From assembly GCF_003001675.1 (NCBI RefSeq), contig NZ_PVYW01000003.1:453784-517783 (forward strand): DNA of 64,000 nucleotides, given 5' to 3'. This document shows positions 27,963-36,940 of the stretch, piece after piece. Position 1 is the stretch's first letter. The number at the start of each line of letters is the position of its first letter. The notes beneath the pieces are model-generated. The model ran no database searches. It saw only the letters and a list, made by a program, of their open reading frames with translations, and had not been told where the DNA came from. Origin of the DNA: Cohnella sp. SGD-V74. GTDB taxonomy: Bacteria > Bacillota > Bacilli > Paenibacillales > Paenibacillaceae. Both the position numbers and the translations under genes were made by a program.

Positions 27963-29180
27963 TTAATCCGAATCCGAGAAGAACAAGTGTCCAGTTGTGC
28001 GGCGCAGCAGCGACCACCATCCCGCTCGTTCGACCGCCACCGGCGATTCCACCGGAAACTCGGTCAGGACGTCGTTGCCGCGGTAGACGATCAGCTTGCC
28101 GATCGGCTGTCCGATCGCGACCGGCGCCTTAACGTTAGGCTCCAGCACGAGCTCATGGCGTATCCCCTTGCCCGCGTCGCCCTTCTTCAGGAGGACGCTG
28201 TACGAATGCTTGGCCGTCAGCGGAATTTTGGCGACTTTGCCCTTCTCCACCGGCAGCGTTCCGATCGGGTCGCCCTTCTTGTAGATCGGGACGTTCGTGT
28301 ATTGAGCGAACGCATAATCGAACAAATGCGAGACTTCCGCATTGCGCGTCTTCGTGTTCGGCTCGCCCATCACGACGGCGATCAGACGCAGGTTGTCCCG
28401 GCGCGCCGTCGCCGACAAGCAGAACTTCGCTTCGCTCGTAAAACCGGTCTTCAAGCCGTCAGCTCCGCTGTAGAAGCGAACGAGCTTGTTCGTATTCACG
28501 AGCCAGAACGGCTTGGGGCTGCCTTTGCGCAAGTAATCCTGATACAGTCCCGTGTATTTCGTAATGCCTTCGTATTTCAGCAGTTCCCTGGACATGATGG
28601 CGATGTCGCGGGCGGAGGATACATGTCCTTCCGCGGGCAGACCGTTGCAGTTGACGAACTTCGTGTTGGCCATGCCAAGCTCGGCCGCTTTCTCGTTCAT
28701 CATCGCCACGAACTGCTGCTCGCTTCCGCCCAGCTTCTCCGCGAGCGCTACGGAAGCGTCGTTGCCGGAAGCGAGGGCGACGCCCTTAAGCATATCCTCG
28801 ACGGTCATCTCCTCTCCGGGCTCCAGGAAGATCTGGGAACCGCCCATCGACGAGGCGTATTCGCTCGCCGTCACCTTGTCGGTCAGCTTCAGTCGGCCTT
28901 CGTCGATCGCTTCCATCACCAGCAGCATCGTCATGATTTTCGTGATGCTGGCGGGAGGCAGAGCCAACGTGCTGTTCTTCTCATAGATGACCGTTCCGCT
29001 GTCCGCATCCATCAGAATCGCGGATTTGGCGTTGGAGGCCAAGTCCGTGACCGGCTGCTTCACCGCCGGCTCCTTGGCATAGGCCGCGGACGGCGCGATC
29101 AGCGCAGCCGTCAATAGCCCGGCAAGCAGCCAGGCGTAAGGGCGTTTGTCGGATGGTTTTCGTGTCTCTTTACAAGCCAA
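27963..29180 (-). CDS. dacF: Sporulation D-Ala-D-Ala carboxypeptidase DacF
   Basis: Low-molecular-mass penicillin-binding protein of 405 residues. It has a signal peptide (LLAGLLTAALIAPSAAYA), SxxK as SITK, SGN in ASGNDA, KTG in LKTGFT and a C-terminal beta domain. In B. subtilis it is made in the forespore and adjusts cortex cross-linking. I place the start at the TTG at 29180 (LACKETRK), which has AGGAGG about 11 nt upstream; an ATG at 29264 would put 28 hydrophilic residues ahead of the signal peptide. In B. subtilis it follows punA; here the 15-kb island separates them. Confidence 0.92.
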   Translation of the reverse strand: MACKETRKPSDKRPYAWLLAGLLTAALIAPSAAYAKEPAVKQPVTDLASNAKSAILMDADSGTVIYEKNSTLALPPASITKIMTMLLVMEAIDEGRLKLTDKVTASEYASSMGGSQIFLEPGEEMTVEDMLKGVALASGNDASVALAEKLGGSEQQFVAMMNEKAAELGMANTKFVNCNGLPAEGHVSSARDIAIMSRELLKYEGITKYTGLYQDYLRKGSPKPFWLVNTNKLVRFYSGADGLKTGFTSEAKFCLSATARRDNLRLIAVVMGEPNTKTRNAEVSHLFDYAFAQYTNVPIYKKGDPIGTLPVEKGKVAKIPLTAKHSYSVLLKKGDAGKGIRHELVLEPNVKAPVAIGQPIGKLIVYRGNDVLTEFPVESPVAVERAGWWSLLRRTTGHLFFSDSD

Positions 29181-29292
29181 AAGTGGCTCCCCCTCCTGAA
29201 GGCCGAGTGTCGGCCAATGATTTCTTCCCTTTAGTCTGTCCTTCGGTGATGAAATATATTCCATCCGACGCGTATGATTGTAAACGAAAAAA

Positions 29293-29321
29293 CGCCAAGA
29301 AGAGAGTTACTCTTCTTGGCG
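29293..29321 (-). terminator. Terminator of the polysaccharide operon
   Basis: Perfect 12-bp stem (CGCCAAGAAGAG / CTCTTCTTGGCG), 5-nt loop, then TTTTTTCGTTTA on the minus strand. It closes the five-gene operon and insulates it from dacF. Confidence 0.92.
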
Positions 29322-29331
29322 GACGTCTATT

Positions 29332-30444
29332 TTATTCGATTAGATTGGAACCGGAGCTTCGAAGCTGCTCGAGAGACTCCGCTCCAAGCTCGTCGAGTCT
29401 CCACACGGCGATATTATAAATACCTTTGGACTTGGCGGCTTGAATCCATTGGGACAACGTCGCCCCGTCGGCATACCAGACTTTATGCTTGGCGCCGCCC
29501 GAATCCGTATACTCGAAGTTCAGCGCGCCGCTAGCCTTATCCCGTACGGGAGCAGCCGCTGCGCTGCGCGCAAGCTCAGCCGCCTGCCGCTCGGTAATTC
29601 CGGTTGCCTTGCCCGTTCCTCCGTGCCAATCGAAGCCTCCCGACGACAACGCGATATAAGACTTGGCCGATACGTCTTTCATCTGCGCGGCCAGCTTGCG
29701 CACGAACGCATCGTCAGCCTTCGGTCCCGGCCCGCTATGACTGCCGTACAAGTTATACGCCATCATGACGTATACCGGGCCTTCGGGCAGGTCCAGCCGC
29801 TCTAACGGCGCGCGCGGCTCGAACACGACTCTGAGCTCTTTGCCTTTCGCGCTCATCCGGGCATGCAGCTCGCGAATCAACTGCACGAAGTTAGGCCAGT
29901 CCCGATCCCCTATTCTCTCGTAATCAAGCTCCGCGCCGGATAACCCGTACGTCTCGAGGACAGCAATGATTTCGTTAATATGCCGGTTGCGGCTCGAATA
30001 ATCTTTAACCAGTCTCGAGACTAAGTCGGCGTCCTTCTGCACGTCGCTTCCGCTCTCATACTTGATGTCGTTTACCAGGGTCAAAAAAAGCCTGTCCATG
30101 CCGTTGCGTTCAGCTTCCTGCTTGATCTTGGGCAGCGCCTCTCGGAATTCTTCCGTGAACAGCAGCCGATCGGATTCGTCGAAATAGGCGGCAAACACTT
30201 GCAGGCTGGTCAATCCACCCGCGACGCCCCCCAATTGCTCCATGCCGGCTTCCCAACGCCAATCCGCCAGCCAAGCAGATCTCTCCGTTTTATATTCCGT
30301 TATTTGGGGCTTGGTTGCCGCTCCGAACACGTCTTGTTTAAAACAATAGAGCAGACCAGCGGAGAGAGCGAACAGCCCTGCGAATACATAGAGGACGACG
30401 GTGCGATTGCGGCGATTGCGTTTGCGCGAACGAGTCCTGTTCAA
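29332..30444 (-). CDS. Membrane-anchored GH18-like glycosidase
   Basis: Protein of 370 residues. After a very basic start (RTRSRKRNRRNR), a single helix (about 16-34) anchors it outside the membrane. The rest resembles the GH18 barrel of the spore/peptidoglycan and chitinase type. The usual DGxDxDxE motif appears as SGAELDYE, keeping the last Asp (174) and catalytic Glu (176), with later strands ALSSGGFDWHG and YNIAVWRLDELG. It probably cuts a GlcNAc-type polymer. The TTG at 30444 has AAAGGAG 8 nt upstream. Last gene of the operon, so a trimming or release role for the operon's polymer is inferred. Confidence 0.78.
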   Translation of the reverse strand: MNRTRSRKRNRRNRTVVLYVFAGLFALSAGLLYCFKQDVFGAATKPQITEYKTERSAWLADWRWEAGMEQLGGVAGGLTSLQVFAAYFDESDRLLFTEEFREALPKIKQEAERNGMDRLFLTLVNDIKYESGSDVQKDADLVSRLVKDYSSRNRHINEIIAVLETYGLSGAELDYERIGDRDWPNFVQLIRELHARMSAKGKELRVVFEPRAPLERLDLPEGPVYVMMAYNLYGSHSGPGPKADDAFVRKLAAQMKDVSAKSYIALSSGGFDWHGGTGKATGITERQAAELARSAAAAPVRDKASGALNFEYTDSGGAKHKVWYADGATLSQWIQAAKSKGIYNIAVWRLDELGAESLEQLRSSGSNLIE

Positions 30445-30472
30445 GTATCGCACTCCTTTCTGTATCGGCCGA

Positions 30473-32209
30473 TCAGAACGTCTCAATCATCCAATCGACG
30501 GTTGTATGAAAATATCTTTCTATTTTCCCGACCCATTTTTTTATTCCGGTATCTTTATTGCTGTATAAACCCTTGATCTGAACATCGTCGAAAACGCCGT
30601 CGTAAATGTCGTCCCGTTCGTTCTGTACGTTGTATTCCGATTCGAGCGCAACTGCCCCCGACGATATTCCATCGTCTACTTGGGCGTCCAGCGTTCTGAC
30701 TTCTCCATCTACCGTCACGCGAAGCTCGCTGCCGTGCAACGATACGACAAGTTTCCTCTTGCCTGCGATATTGACCGGGTACTGAGTCTCTTCCGTCAAG
30801 TCGATCTCGGATGTCTGAGCCTTCGAATAGATAGTCGCCTTGTTGAGGGCTAGTTCCGTTTCCTTCCAATCGATCTCGTCCAGTTCCGATTGTACCAGCT
30901 TCTCGATCTCTTGTCCGGCTTTCTTCTGCTCAATCGTCAGAACATTATTATCCAACGATATCCGGACGAACGAATCCCGCTCCCTGTCGTACCTGACATA
31001 GATCGACTGCCGACCGACGACGTTGCCCGCCAAAGTCGCCTCAAGCTCCAGATCTCGATAATCTCGGCTGCCGTTAAGCACAAGAGTTCCGGGCGAAGAC
31101 GGCTCCGAGGTCAAAGCAATGCGATTGTCGATAAACTCGGCGGCTCCGCTTACCAGCGTCCAATCTTTCGCGCGTTCCGCATCTCCGGTCAGAAACTTCA
31201 TCTCCTGACCGGTATCCTTGCTTATTTTCATAAGCAGATGGTTGGTATACCAATAAGAAGCCGGCTGCACACGCGTCAAATTGTACGGTTCGTCGTCCTT
31301 CCCGTTAAAGGAAACGCCCTCTCGGTTAAAATGCATCTTAAAAATCCGCTGGATTTCGGCATTGTTGGCATCCGTTACGAGACGGTTCATCCCTGCTCCC
31401 AACGCGTTCGCATGCATGATCATATATACGTTCGGAACGAAGCCTAGCTGATCTGTATAGATCTCTTCCATCAACCGATAGTCTTCAGAGATCCGCGCTT
31501 CCATCTCGCTTCGCGTCTCGATCGGAATCATGTCGACGTCTCTCAAGAAATCCATCAGATAATGGTTGTAATAATCGATTTTCATTTTATTCCGCAGTTC
31601 GTTCTCGTCTTTCACGCCGATGAAGTTTCCTTCGCTGTCGAAAATGTTGATGTAGGTTAGCCGGTACCCGTTGCTGCCAAGCTCCCAGTAACCGTTCTTG
31701 ATCATTTTCTTCATATCCTTCGGCTGAAGGAACTTGCGATCTCCGTTGCCCATCTTGTTCGCATACGAAAGGAATGTCGCCTTGAAATTATACTTCTCAA
31801 GCAGCGGCTGGGCGAACAGCGAGGAATCGTTGCGCCCGTCCTCGAAGGACAAAAACAGCGCCTTGTCCGGAAGCTTCTTGCCCTCCCGGTAATAGTCGAG
31901 CACGTCCTGTTGAGATATAGCGATAAAACCCTGATCCTTAAGCGCCTTAAGATGCTTGTTCAGTTCCTCCTTCGAGATCAGCTTCGGCGTTCCTGAACGG
32001 CTGACTCCGAAGTAGGATAGAGCGACAAAACCTTTATCCGAAGTCCATTCGCTGCGATCCGGCTCCGCGAACTTCTCGACGTCGACAAGCGCGTGAAACA
32101 GAATATAACCAACAACGATCAGCACCGCAAGCTGAATCACGGTCTTGATCCATTTGCTCCGATCTTTTTTCCGAATGTCGAGGAAGGGATCGCGATACTT
32201 ATTCCTCAT
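30473..32209 (-). CDS. Membrane-anchored NodB-fold protein, probably catalytically dead
   Basis: Protein of 578 residues. A basic N-terminus and one helix (about 21-40) anchor it outside. Residues about 60-350 have the polysaccharide deacetylase fold: the TFDDG motif is changed to SFEDGRND (near 121) and the HxxxH metal motif reads ELGSNGYRLTY, with no His. Residues about 370-570 form a beta-sandwich region ending DDVQIKGLY, possibly carbohydrate-binding. Loss of metal ligands argues against deacetylase activity; binding or export guidance is inferred. AAGGAG lies 8 nt before the ATG. It follows the glycosyltransferase by 38 nt. Confidence 0.75.
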   Translation of the reverse strand: MRNKYRDPFLDIRKKDRSKWIKTVIQLAVLIVVGYILFHALVDVEKFAEPDRSEWTSDKGFVALSYFGVSRSGTPKLISKEELNKHLKALKDQGFIAISQQDVLDYYREGKKLPDKALFLSFEDGRNDSSLFAQPLLEKYNFKATFLSYANKMGNGDRKFLQPKDMKKMIKNGYWELGSNGYRLTYINIFDSEGNFIGVKDENELRNKMKIDYYNHYLMDFLRDVDMIPIETRSEMEARISEDYRLMEEIYTDQLGFVPNVYMIMHANALGAGMNRLVTDANNAEIQRIFKMHFNREGVSFNGKDDEPYNLTRVQPASYWYTNHLLMKISKDTGQEMKFLTGDAERAKDWTLVSGAAEFIDNRIALTSEPSSPGTLVLNGSRDYRDLELEATLAGNVVGRQSIYVRYDRERDSFVRISLDNNVLTIEQKKAGQEIEKLVQSELDEIDWKETELALNKATIYSKAQTSEIDLTEETQYPVNIAGKRKLVVSLHGSELRVTVDGEVRTLDAQVDDGISSGAVALESEYNVQNERDDIYDGVFDDVQIKGLYSNKDTGIKKWVGKIERYFHTTVDWMIETF

Positions 32210-32247
32210 CTTTGCTTCTCCTTACTGAAACGGAATGTCTCTTCTGG

Positions 32248-34116
32248 TTAGAACGGCAGTCCGGGTTTCCGCATGTTTCTTTTTTGCTTGCGGGCCTCCT
32301 TCTTGTTCCTGGCCTCGATATCCTGGGGAGTTTCTCTCGTTCCCCACGTCGACTTCCAGAATGTGACCCAAGCTACCGGCATCTGCCAGAGCAGCACGAA
32401 TTCATAGAACAAGCAAAACACGATTCCGAAAATCCACAGCTTGCTCTTACGGAAGAACAGATGCGCCAAACTCATAAACATCGCCATCATCAGCAATCCC
32501 ATAAGAAATGTCCCCGGGAACACGCGATGGAATAATGGAACATAGATCAAGTTGTACACAACGATCACAGGAGCGGCAATCGGCACGATCAGACCTACGA
32601 GGAAGAAAAGCGCCATGAACGGTTCCTTGCGCCAAATAAACGCACATGCGCGAAGAGACTCCCTCAGCCACGAACGTTTCCACCTCATCTGCTGCTTCAA
32701 AAATACTCCCATGTCGGAAGGAACGACCGTCGAGCAGATGGCCTTGTCCTGGTAGGTTGTACGATGAGTCCGCAAAATGAAGTTGGTCATGCTTCGGTCG
32801 TCGCCGAACGTGGCCGGCTGTCCGAGAAACTTCTGGTTCAACCATGCATCGGAATGCTTCATCACCAGTTCCTTGCGGTAGCAAGACAGCGGACCGGACA
32901 GACAGGTCACGCTATCGAACCAGGACTCGGCCGCTTTCATGATCCGGAAAGCGATGTAGTACCGGACGGTCTGAAGCTTGGTAATAGAGTTGGTAAATTT
33001 ATTTTCTACATCCGTTCTCCCGGCCACGCCACCAACCTTCCGATCTTGGAAAGGTTGAACGAGATGCCGAATCGCGGTCGGCTCAAGAAAGCTGTCGGAA
33101 TCTACGAAAACGACCAGATTATGCTTCGCCATCTCAACGCCTTTGACTAGCGCTACCCGCTTGCCCCCGTTCTCTTCAAGCAGGAGCATCTTCACTCTGT
33201 CTCTAGTCCCGAAGCGTTCGGCTTCGTTGTGGATCAACTCGATCGTATCGCGAATACGCTGTGGCGAATTGTCGGTCGAACGATCGTCCACCACGATGAC
33301 CTCCAGCTTGTGGGCCGGATAGTCCTGATTCACGCAGCTCAGAATGGTGCGATGGATCCACTGCTCTTCGTTAAAGCAAGGGATAATGATCGTAACGCCA
33401 GGCGTGTAGGAGGGGTTGATGGGAACGTCCCGATACAGCGAACCGAACAAGTATCTGGACAGCAGGAAAGCGGCGGCAATGATACTGTACGTGTAAAGCA
33501 GCGAGTTGTATTTGAAATAGATCAAGCTTTCCGCGCGCATGAGCATAACGAACAAAGCCGTACAGAGTAGAAGGCTGCTGGCCATATAGACGGAATATCC
33601 CCAGCGTTTCTTCTGAAAATACTCGGTCAACGGTTTGTCGAATTCGAAAGCGACCATCGTCCGCTCTTGTCCATCCTGCTCCCTGACGAACGTTCTTACG
33701 GCTGTCGCCTGCGTGTTGACGTTCGATTCAAAACCTTCCGGCATCGCTCCGGGAGGAATGCGGAAGCGAATGTTGACGCTGCTTCCCACTTTGATTCTAT
33801 CCTCGGGCAAGTCGACCGCAACCAAAATCCCCGTTGAAGAAATATCTACGGAAATCCCCTTGATGCCCCTATTTTTCCGCTTTCTGGCCGGAACGATCAG
33901 CACTTCGAATTCCGCAACATAACGAAGGCTGAGCATGCGCAGCTTCTCGTGAATGTTCCCCTCCGTCGCCGCTCCGCCCTCTTCGACTTTGAGACCTCTG
34001 CGATCGGTCGATACGCGGAGTTTATCGGGGTCCGGCACGTAAGCTAACGTCCGCCTGTCCCCTTTTGGTACGGTCAATATTTCTTCGACGTTTTTCTTCG
34101 GTTTCTTTTTAAACAC
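32248..34116 (-). CDS. PilZ-domain processive glycosyltransferase (hyaluronan/chitin synthase-like)
   Basis: Numbered from the TTG at 34131: a PilZ domain (about 70-165), two membrane helices (about 180-200 and 210-230), a GT2 domain (about 243-500), and four C-terminal helices ending near 600. PilZ shows DISSTG (DxSxxG) and a basic cluster RKRKNR in place of strict RxxxR. GT2 shows VVDDRST, the DSD metal site, GDDRSMTN and QQMRWKRSW, the combination found in hyaluronan and chitin synthases. It should build and export a polymer when c-di-GMP is bound. The GTG at 34116 is preferred (GGAG 9 nt upstream). It lies between the dehydrogenase and the degenerate NodB gene. Confidence 0.85.
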   Translation of the reverse strand: MFKKKPKKNVEEILTVPKGDRRTLAYVPDPDKLRVSTDRRGLKVEEGGAATEGNIHEKLRMLSLRYVAEFEVLIVPARKRKNRGIKGISVDISSTGILVAVDLPEDRIKVGSSVNIRFRIPPGAMPEGFESNVNTQATAVRTFVREQDGQERTMVAFEFDKPLTEYFQKKRWGYSVYMASSLLLCTALFVMLMRAESLIYFKYNSLLYTYSIIAAAFLLSRYLFGSLYRDVPINPSYTPGVTIIIPCFNEEQWIHRTILSCVNQDYPAHKLEVIVVDDRSTDNSPQRIRDTIELIHNEAERFGTRDRVKMLLLEENGGKRVALVKGVEMAKHNLVVFVDSDSFLEPTAIRHLVQPFQDRKVGGVAGRTDVENKFTNSITKLQTVRYYIAFRIMKAAESWFDSVTCLSGPLSCYRKELVMKHSDAWLNQKFLGQPATFGDDRSMTNFILRTHRTTYQDKAICSTVVPSDMGVFLKQQMRWKRSWLRESLRACAFIWRKEPFMALFFLVGLIVPIAAPVIVVYNLIYVPLFHRVFPGTFLMGLLMMAMFMSLAHLFFRKSKLWIFGIVFCLFYEFVLLWQMPVAWVTFWKSTWGTRETPQDIEARNKKEARKQKRNMRKPGLPF

Positions 34117-34146
34117 TTTTGCCGTCTCCAATCCGCGAGACTAATG

Positions 34147-35481
34147 CTACAGACTCCAATAATGGAATCCGTTTCTCTCAAAATCCGCTTTGTCGAACGC
34201 TCCTTTAATGTCGATCATTACTTTCGGTTTGTTCCCGTCCGACGCGAACATAGCTTTGAAATCGCCTGCGGTCATCGAGGCCAGGCCGCTATGCGGCACG
34301 GCAACGACCACAACGTCTAGCTGCTGTAAATCTCCCAAGTCGGACAGTTCAATCCCGTATTCCTCATACACCTGATGCCGATCGACTACCGGGTCCGCTA
34401 TGAGCGGCGCTACTCCGTAATCTTGCAGTTCACGAATAACATCGATCACTTTCGTATTGCGAATGTCTGAACAATCTTCCTTATATGCAAATCCTATAAA
34501 CCCGATTCGGGCACTGGAGACATCGACCTTCAACCTCGCCAGCGTCTTGACGATGCTCTGGGCAATGAAGCTTCCCATTCCTTCGTTGATATGTCGGCCG
34601 GCAAGAATAATGCGGGAACGATAACCCGTGTCTTCAGCTTTGTAAGTCAAATAATAAGGATCGATGCCGATGCAGTGTCCTCCGACCAACCCCGGCTTAA
34701 AAGGCATAAAGTTCCACTTGGTCGCGGCTGCCTCCAGCACGGCTTTAGTCGGAATGTCCATTTGCTTAAACAGCATTGCCAGTTCGTTCATGAAGGCAAT
34801 ATTAATATCGCGCTGCGCATTTTCTATCACTTTGGCGGCTTCCGCCACTTTAATGCTCTCAGCTCGATACACCCCGGCTTCGATGATAAGCCCGTACACT
34901 TGGGCAATCGTCTCGAGCGTCTCCTCGTCCATTCCCGATACGATTTTCACGATATTTTCCAAGCGATGAACCTTATCCCCCGGGTTGATTCGCTCGGGTG
35001 AATAGCCGACTTTGAAATCCTCCCCGCAGCGCAGACCGGATTCCGCCTCCAGAATCGGAACGCATACCTCTTCGGTTACCCCTGGATATACAGTGGATTC
35101 GAAGACGACGATCGCTCCCTTACTAAGCCTCTGCCCGACAATCCGGCTAGCATTCTCGACGTAAGTCAAGTCGGGAATGTTGCCGCTGCGAATCGGCGTC
35201 GGTACGGACACGATATAGAACCGCACGTCGTCAAGCTTTGAAGTATCCGAGGTAAACGACACCTCGCTGTTTCTGACCGCCGCGTTGCCAACATCGCCAG
35301 TCGCGTCTATTCCGTTCCGGTATCCTTCAATCTTTTTCTCGTTTACGTCGAATCCGATCACATTCACTTTTTTCGCAAAAGCGAGAGCAAGCGGCAAACC
35401 AACATAGCCCAGTCCGATTACCGCAATGGGTTCGAGCCTTTCCAATAGTCTTTCATATATCCCCATGAAGTTCTCTCCCAT
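34147..35481 (-). CDS. UDP-N-acetylhexosamine-type 6-dehydrogenase
   Basis: NAD-dependent UDP-sugar dehydrogenase of 444 residues: Rossmann site VIGLGYVGLPLALAF, ESTVYPGVTEE, YSPERINPGDK, and the catalytic Cys in PGLVGGHCIGIDPYYL. Residues 220-260 (ENAQRDINIAFMNELA, AAATKWNF) resemble the WbpO/TviB class, which oxidises UDP-GlcNAc or UDP-GalNAc, more than UDP-glucose dehydrogenases. It would supply an acidic amino-sugar nucleotide to the next gene's glycosyltransferase. Start choice is open: ATG 35481 (AGGAG 10 nt away) or ATG 35466 (GGGAG 8 nt away). Exact substrate is inferred. Confidence 0.88.
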   Translation of the reverse strand: MGENFMGIYERLLERLEPIAVIGLGYVGLPLALAFAKKVNVIGFDVNEKKIEGYRNGIDATGDVGNAAVRNSEVSFTSDTSKLDDVRFYIVSVPTPIRSGNIPDLTYVENASRIVGQRLSKGAIVVFESTVYPGVTEEVCVPILEAESGLRCGEDFKVGYSPERINPGDKVHRLENIVKIVSGMDEETLETIAQVYGLIIEAGVYRAESIKVAEAAKVIENAQRDINIAFMNELAMLFKQMDIPTKAVLEAAATKWNFMPFKPGLVGGHCIGIDPYYLTYKAEDTGYRSRIILAGRHINEGMGSFIAQSIVKTLARLKVDVSSARIGFIGFAYKEDCSDIRNTKVIDVIRELQDYGVAPLIADPVVDRHQVYEEYGIELSDLGDLQQLDVVVVAVPHSGLASMTAGDFKAMFASDGNKPKVMIDIKGAFDKADFERNGFHYWSL

Positions 35482-35488
35482 ACTCCTT

Positions 35489-36940
35489 CTACTCCTGCAA
35501 CCCGATTAAATCCGCCATTTTGACAAAGGTGAAGCCCGATTTCTGCAGACGTTCGATAGCGACGGGAAGCGCCTCGACCGTGTGAATGTCGTCAAGCATA
35601 TGAAGCAGAATGACGCTTCCGTTCTCCGTTTTCTCCATAATCTTGTTCACGATATCTTCCGCGCTATTCCTTATATCCCAATCGAATGTCGTTACGTCGT
35701 AGAGAGCGATCTCCGGATAACCGATAGCGGAGACGATTTTCGCGCTCTTGTCGTCAATCTCTCCGGTAGGAGGACGGAACAGCATCGTCGGTTTCTGCTG
35801 GATCGCTTCCGTAATCACTTGGTGGGCTTTGACGACATCCTCCTGCAATTGCTCGGGCGTCAGCGTCGTGATGACCGGATGAGTATACGTATGGTTGGCG
35901 ACGTCATGCCCTTCCTCTACCATCGCCCTTGCCAGGTTCGGATTGGCTTCCGTGCCTTTCGCCCGCAAGAAAAACGTCGCTTTAACATCGTACTGGGCCA
36001 AAATGTCCAATATTTTAGTAACCGTATAATCGGTTCCCCAATCGTCGAAGGTCAGAGCGATTTTTTTCTCGTCCGTGACTACGTCGTATATCAAATTATA
36101 TTTTGCGTCCTCGTAATTCGGATTAATCCGAACCGCGTCATAGCCCTCGATTTGCTCAAGCGGTTTTCGTTCCCCGCCGTGCTCGATCATCCGTCCCAGC
36201 GGTATGAAGTCGTAGCCGACCTCCTTCGCGGCATGCGCCACGATCGCTATGTCCTCTACGAGATCCGTATTTTCTTCCGTGTCTATAGAGATAATCCCGC
36301 CTCGGGTAATGTACTTCCTGATGTACAGGTCTCTCTGCTCGCCGCTCTCTTTTTGCCAGTTATGCAGAAATAAGCTGTAGACGACAACGGATTCCATTCC
36401 GTTGTGGGCCGCTGCCAATCTGACATCGTCGGTATAATCGCCCGATCGCGTACGGACATAACGCGGAGCAATCCCCGTCTCTCTCTCGATAATCTCGTTG
36501 CTGAGACGGATTTCCTTATACACCTGCTCGTAACTGAGCTTGGACATATCCAGACGATTCAAAGTATTACTTTCTACTTCATGTCCTCTGGCAACGATCA
36601 ACTTGGCAATATCCGGTTCCTCGGCCACGCGTATCCCCGGCAGAAAAAAGGTCGCTTTGATTCCGTACTTGTCCAGCTCATCCAGCAGCTTTCCCATCGT
36701 AACGCCATCGCTCATCCCGTTGAACGTAAGGGACAGCTCCTTTTTCGCCGTGTACACGTAAGGCACAACCTTGCTCATCGGCCCGTTATACCGCTCAATC
36801 GGCGGCGTTGCGGATGCAGATTTTCCCTCGTTCCGTCCGCCGCCGAATATCCCGCAACCTGCCAGCAGAGAGACGGTTATCGCAATCAGCAATGCTTTCG
36901 CAGGTAATCCGCTCACTTTACGTTCTGCATATTTCTCCAT
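35489..36940 (-). CDS. Lipoprotein with two NodB deacetylase domains
   Basis: Protein of 483 residues with a lipoprotein signal (LLIAITVSLLAGC). The first NodB domain (about 60-245) has lost its motifs: TFNGMSDG replaces TFDDG and HEVESNTLNRLDM lacks the HxxxH pattern. The second (about 285-480) is intact: LTFDDW, HTYTH, FRPPTGEID and LLHM. It probably removes N-acetyl groups from the operon's polymer or from peptidoglycan, outside the cell. The ATG at 36940 has AAAGG 9 nt upstream and gives a normal signal peptide; a TTG at 36982 has no site. First gene of the operon. Confidence 0.88.
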   Translation of the reverse strand: MEKYAERKVSGLPAKALLIAITVSLLAGCGIFGGGRNEGKSASATPPIERYNGPMSKVVPYVYTAKKELSLTFNGMSDGVTMGKLLDELDKYGIKATFFLPGIRVAEEPDIAKLIVARGHEVESNTLNRLDMSKLSYEQVYKEIRLSNEIIERETGIAPRYVRTRSGDYTDDVRLAAAHNGMESVVVYSLFLHNWQKESGEQRDLYIRKYITRGGIISIDTEENTDLVEDIAIVAHAAKEVGYDFIPLGRMIEHGGERKPLEQIEGYDAVRINPNYEDAKYNLIYDVVTDEKKIALTFDDWGTDYTVTKILDILAQYDVKATFFLRAKGTEANPNLARAMVEEGHDVANHTYTHPVITTLTPEQLQEDVVKAHQVITEAIQQKPTMLFRPPTGEIDDKSAKIVSAIGYPEIALYDVTTFDWDIRNSAEDIVNKIMEKTENGSVILLHMLDDIHTVEALPVAIERLQKSGFTFVKMADLIGLQE

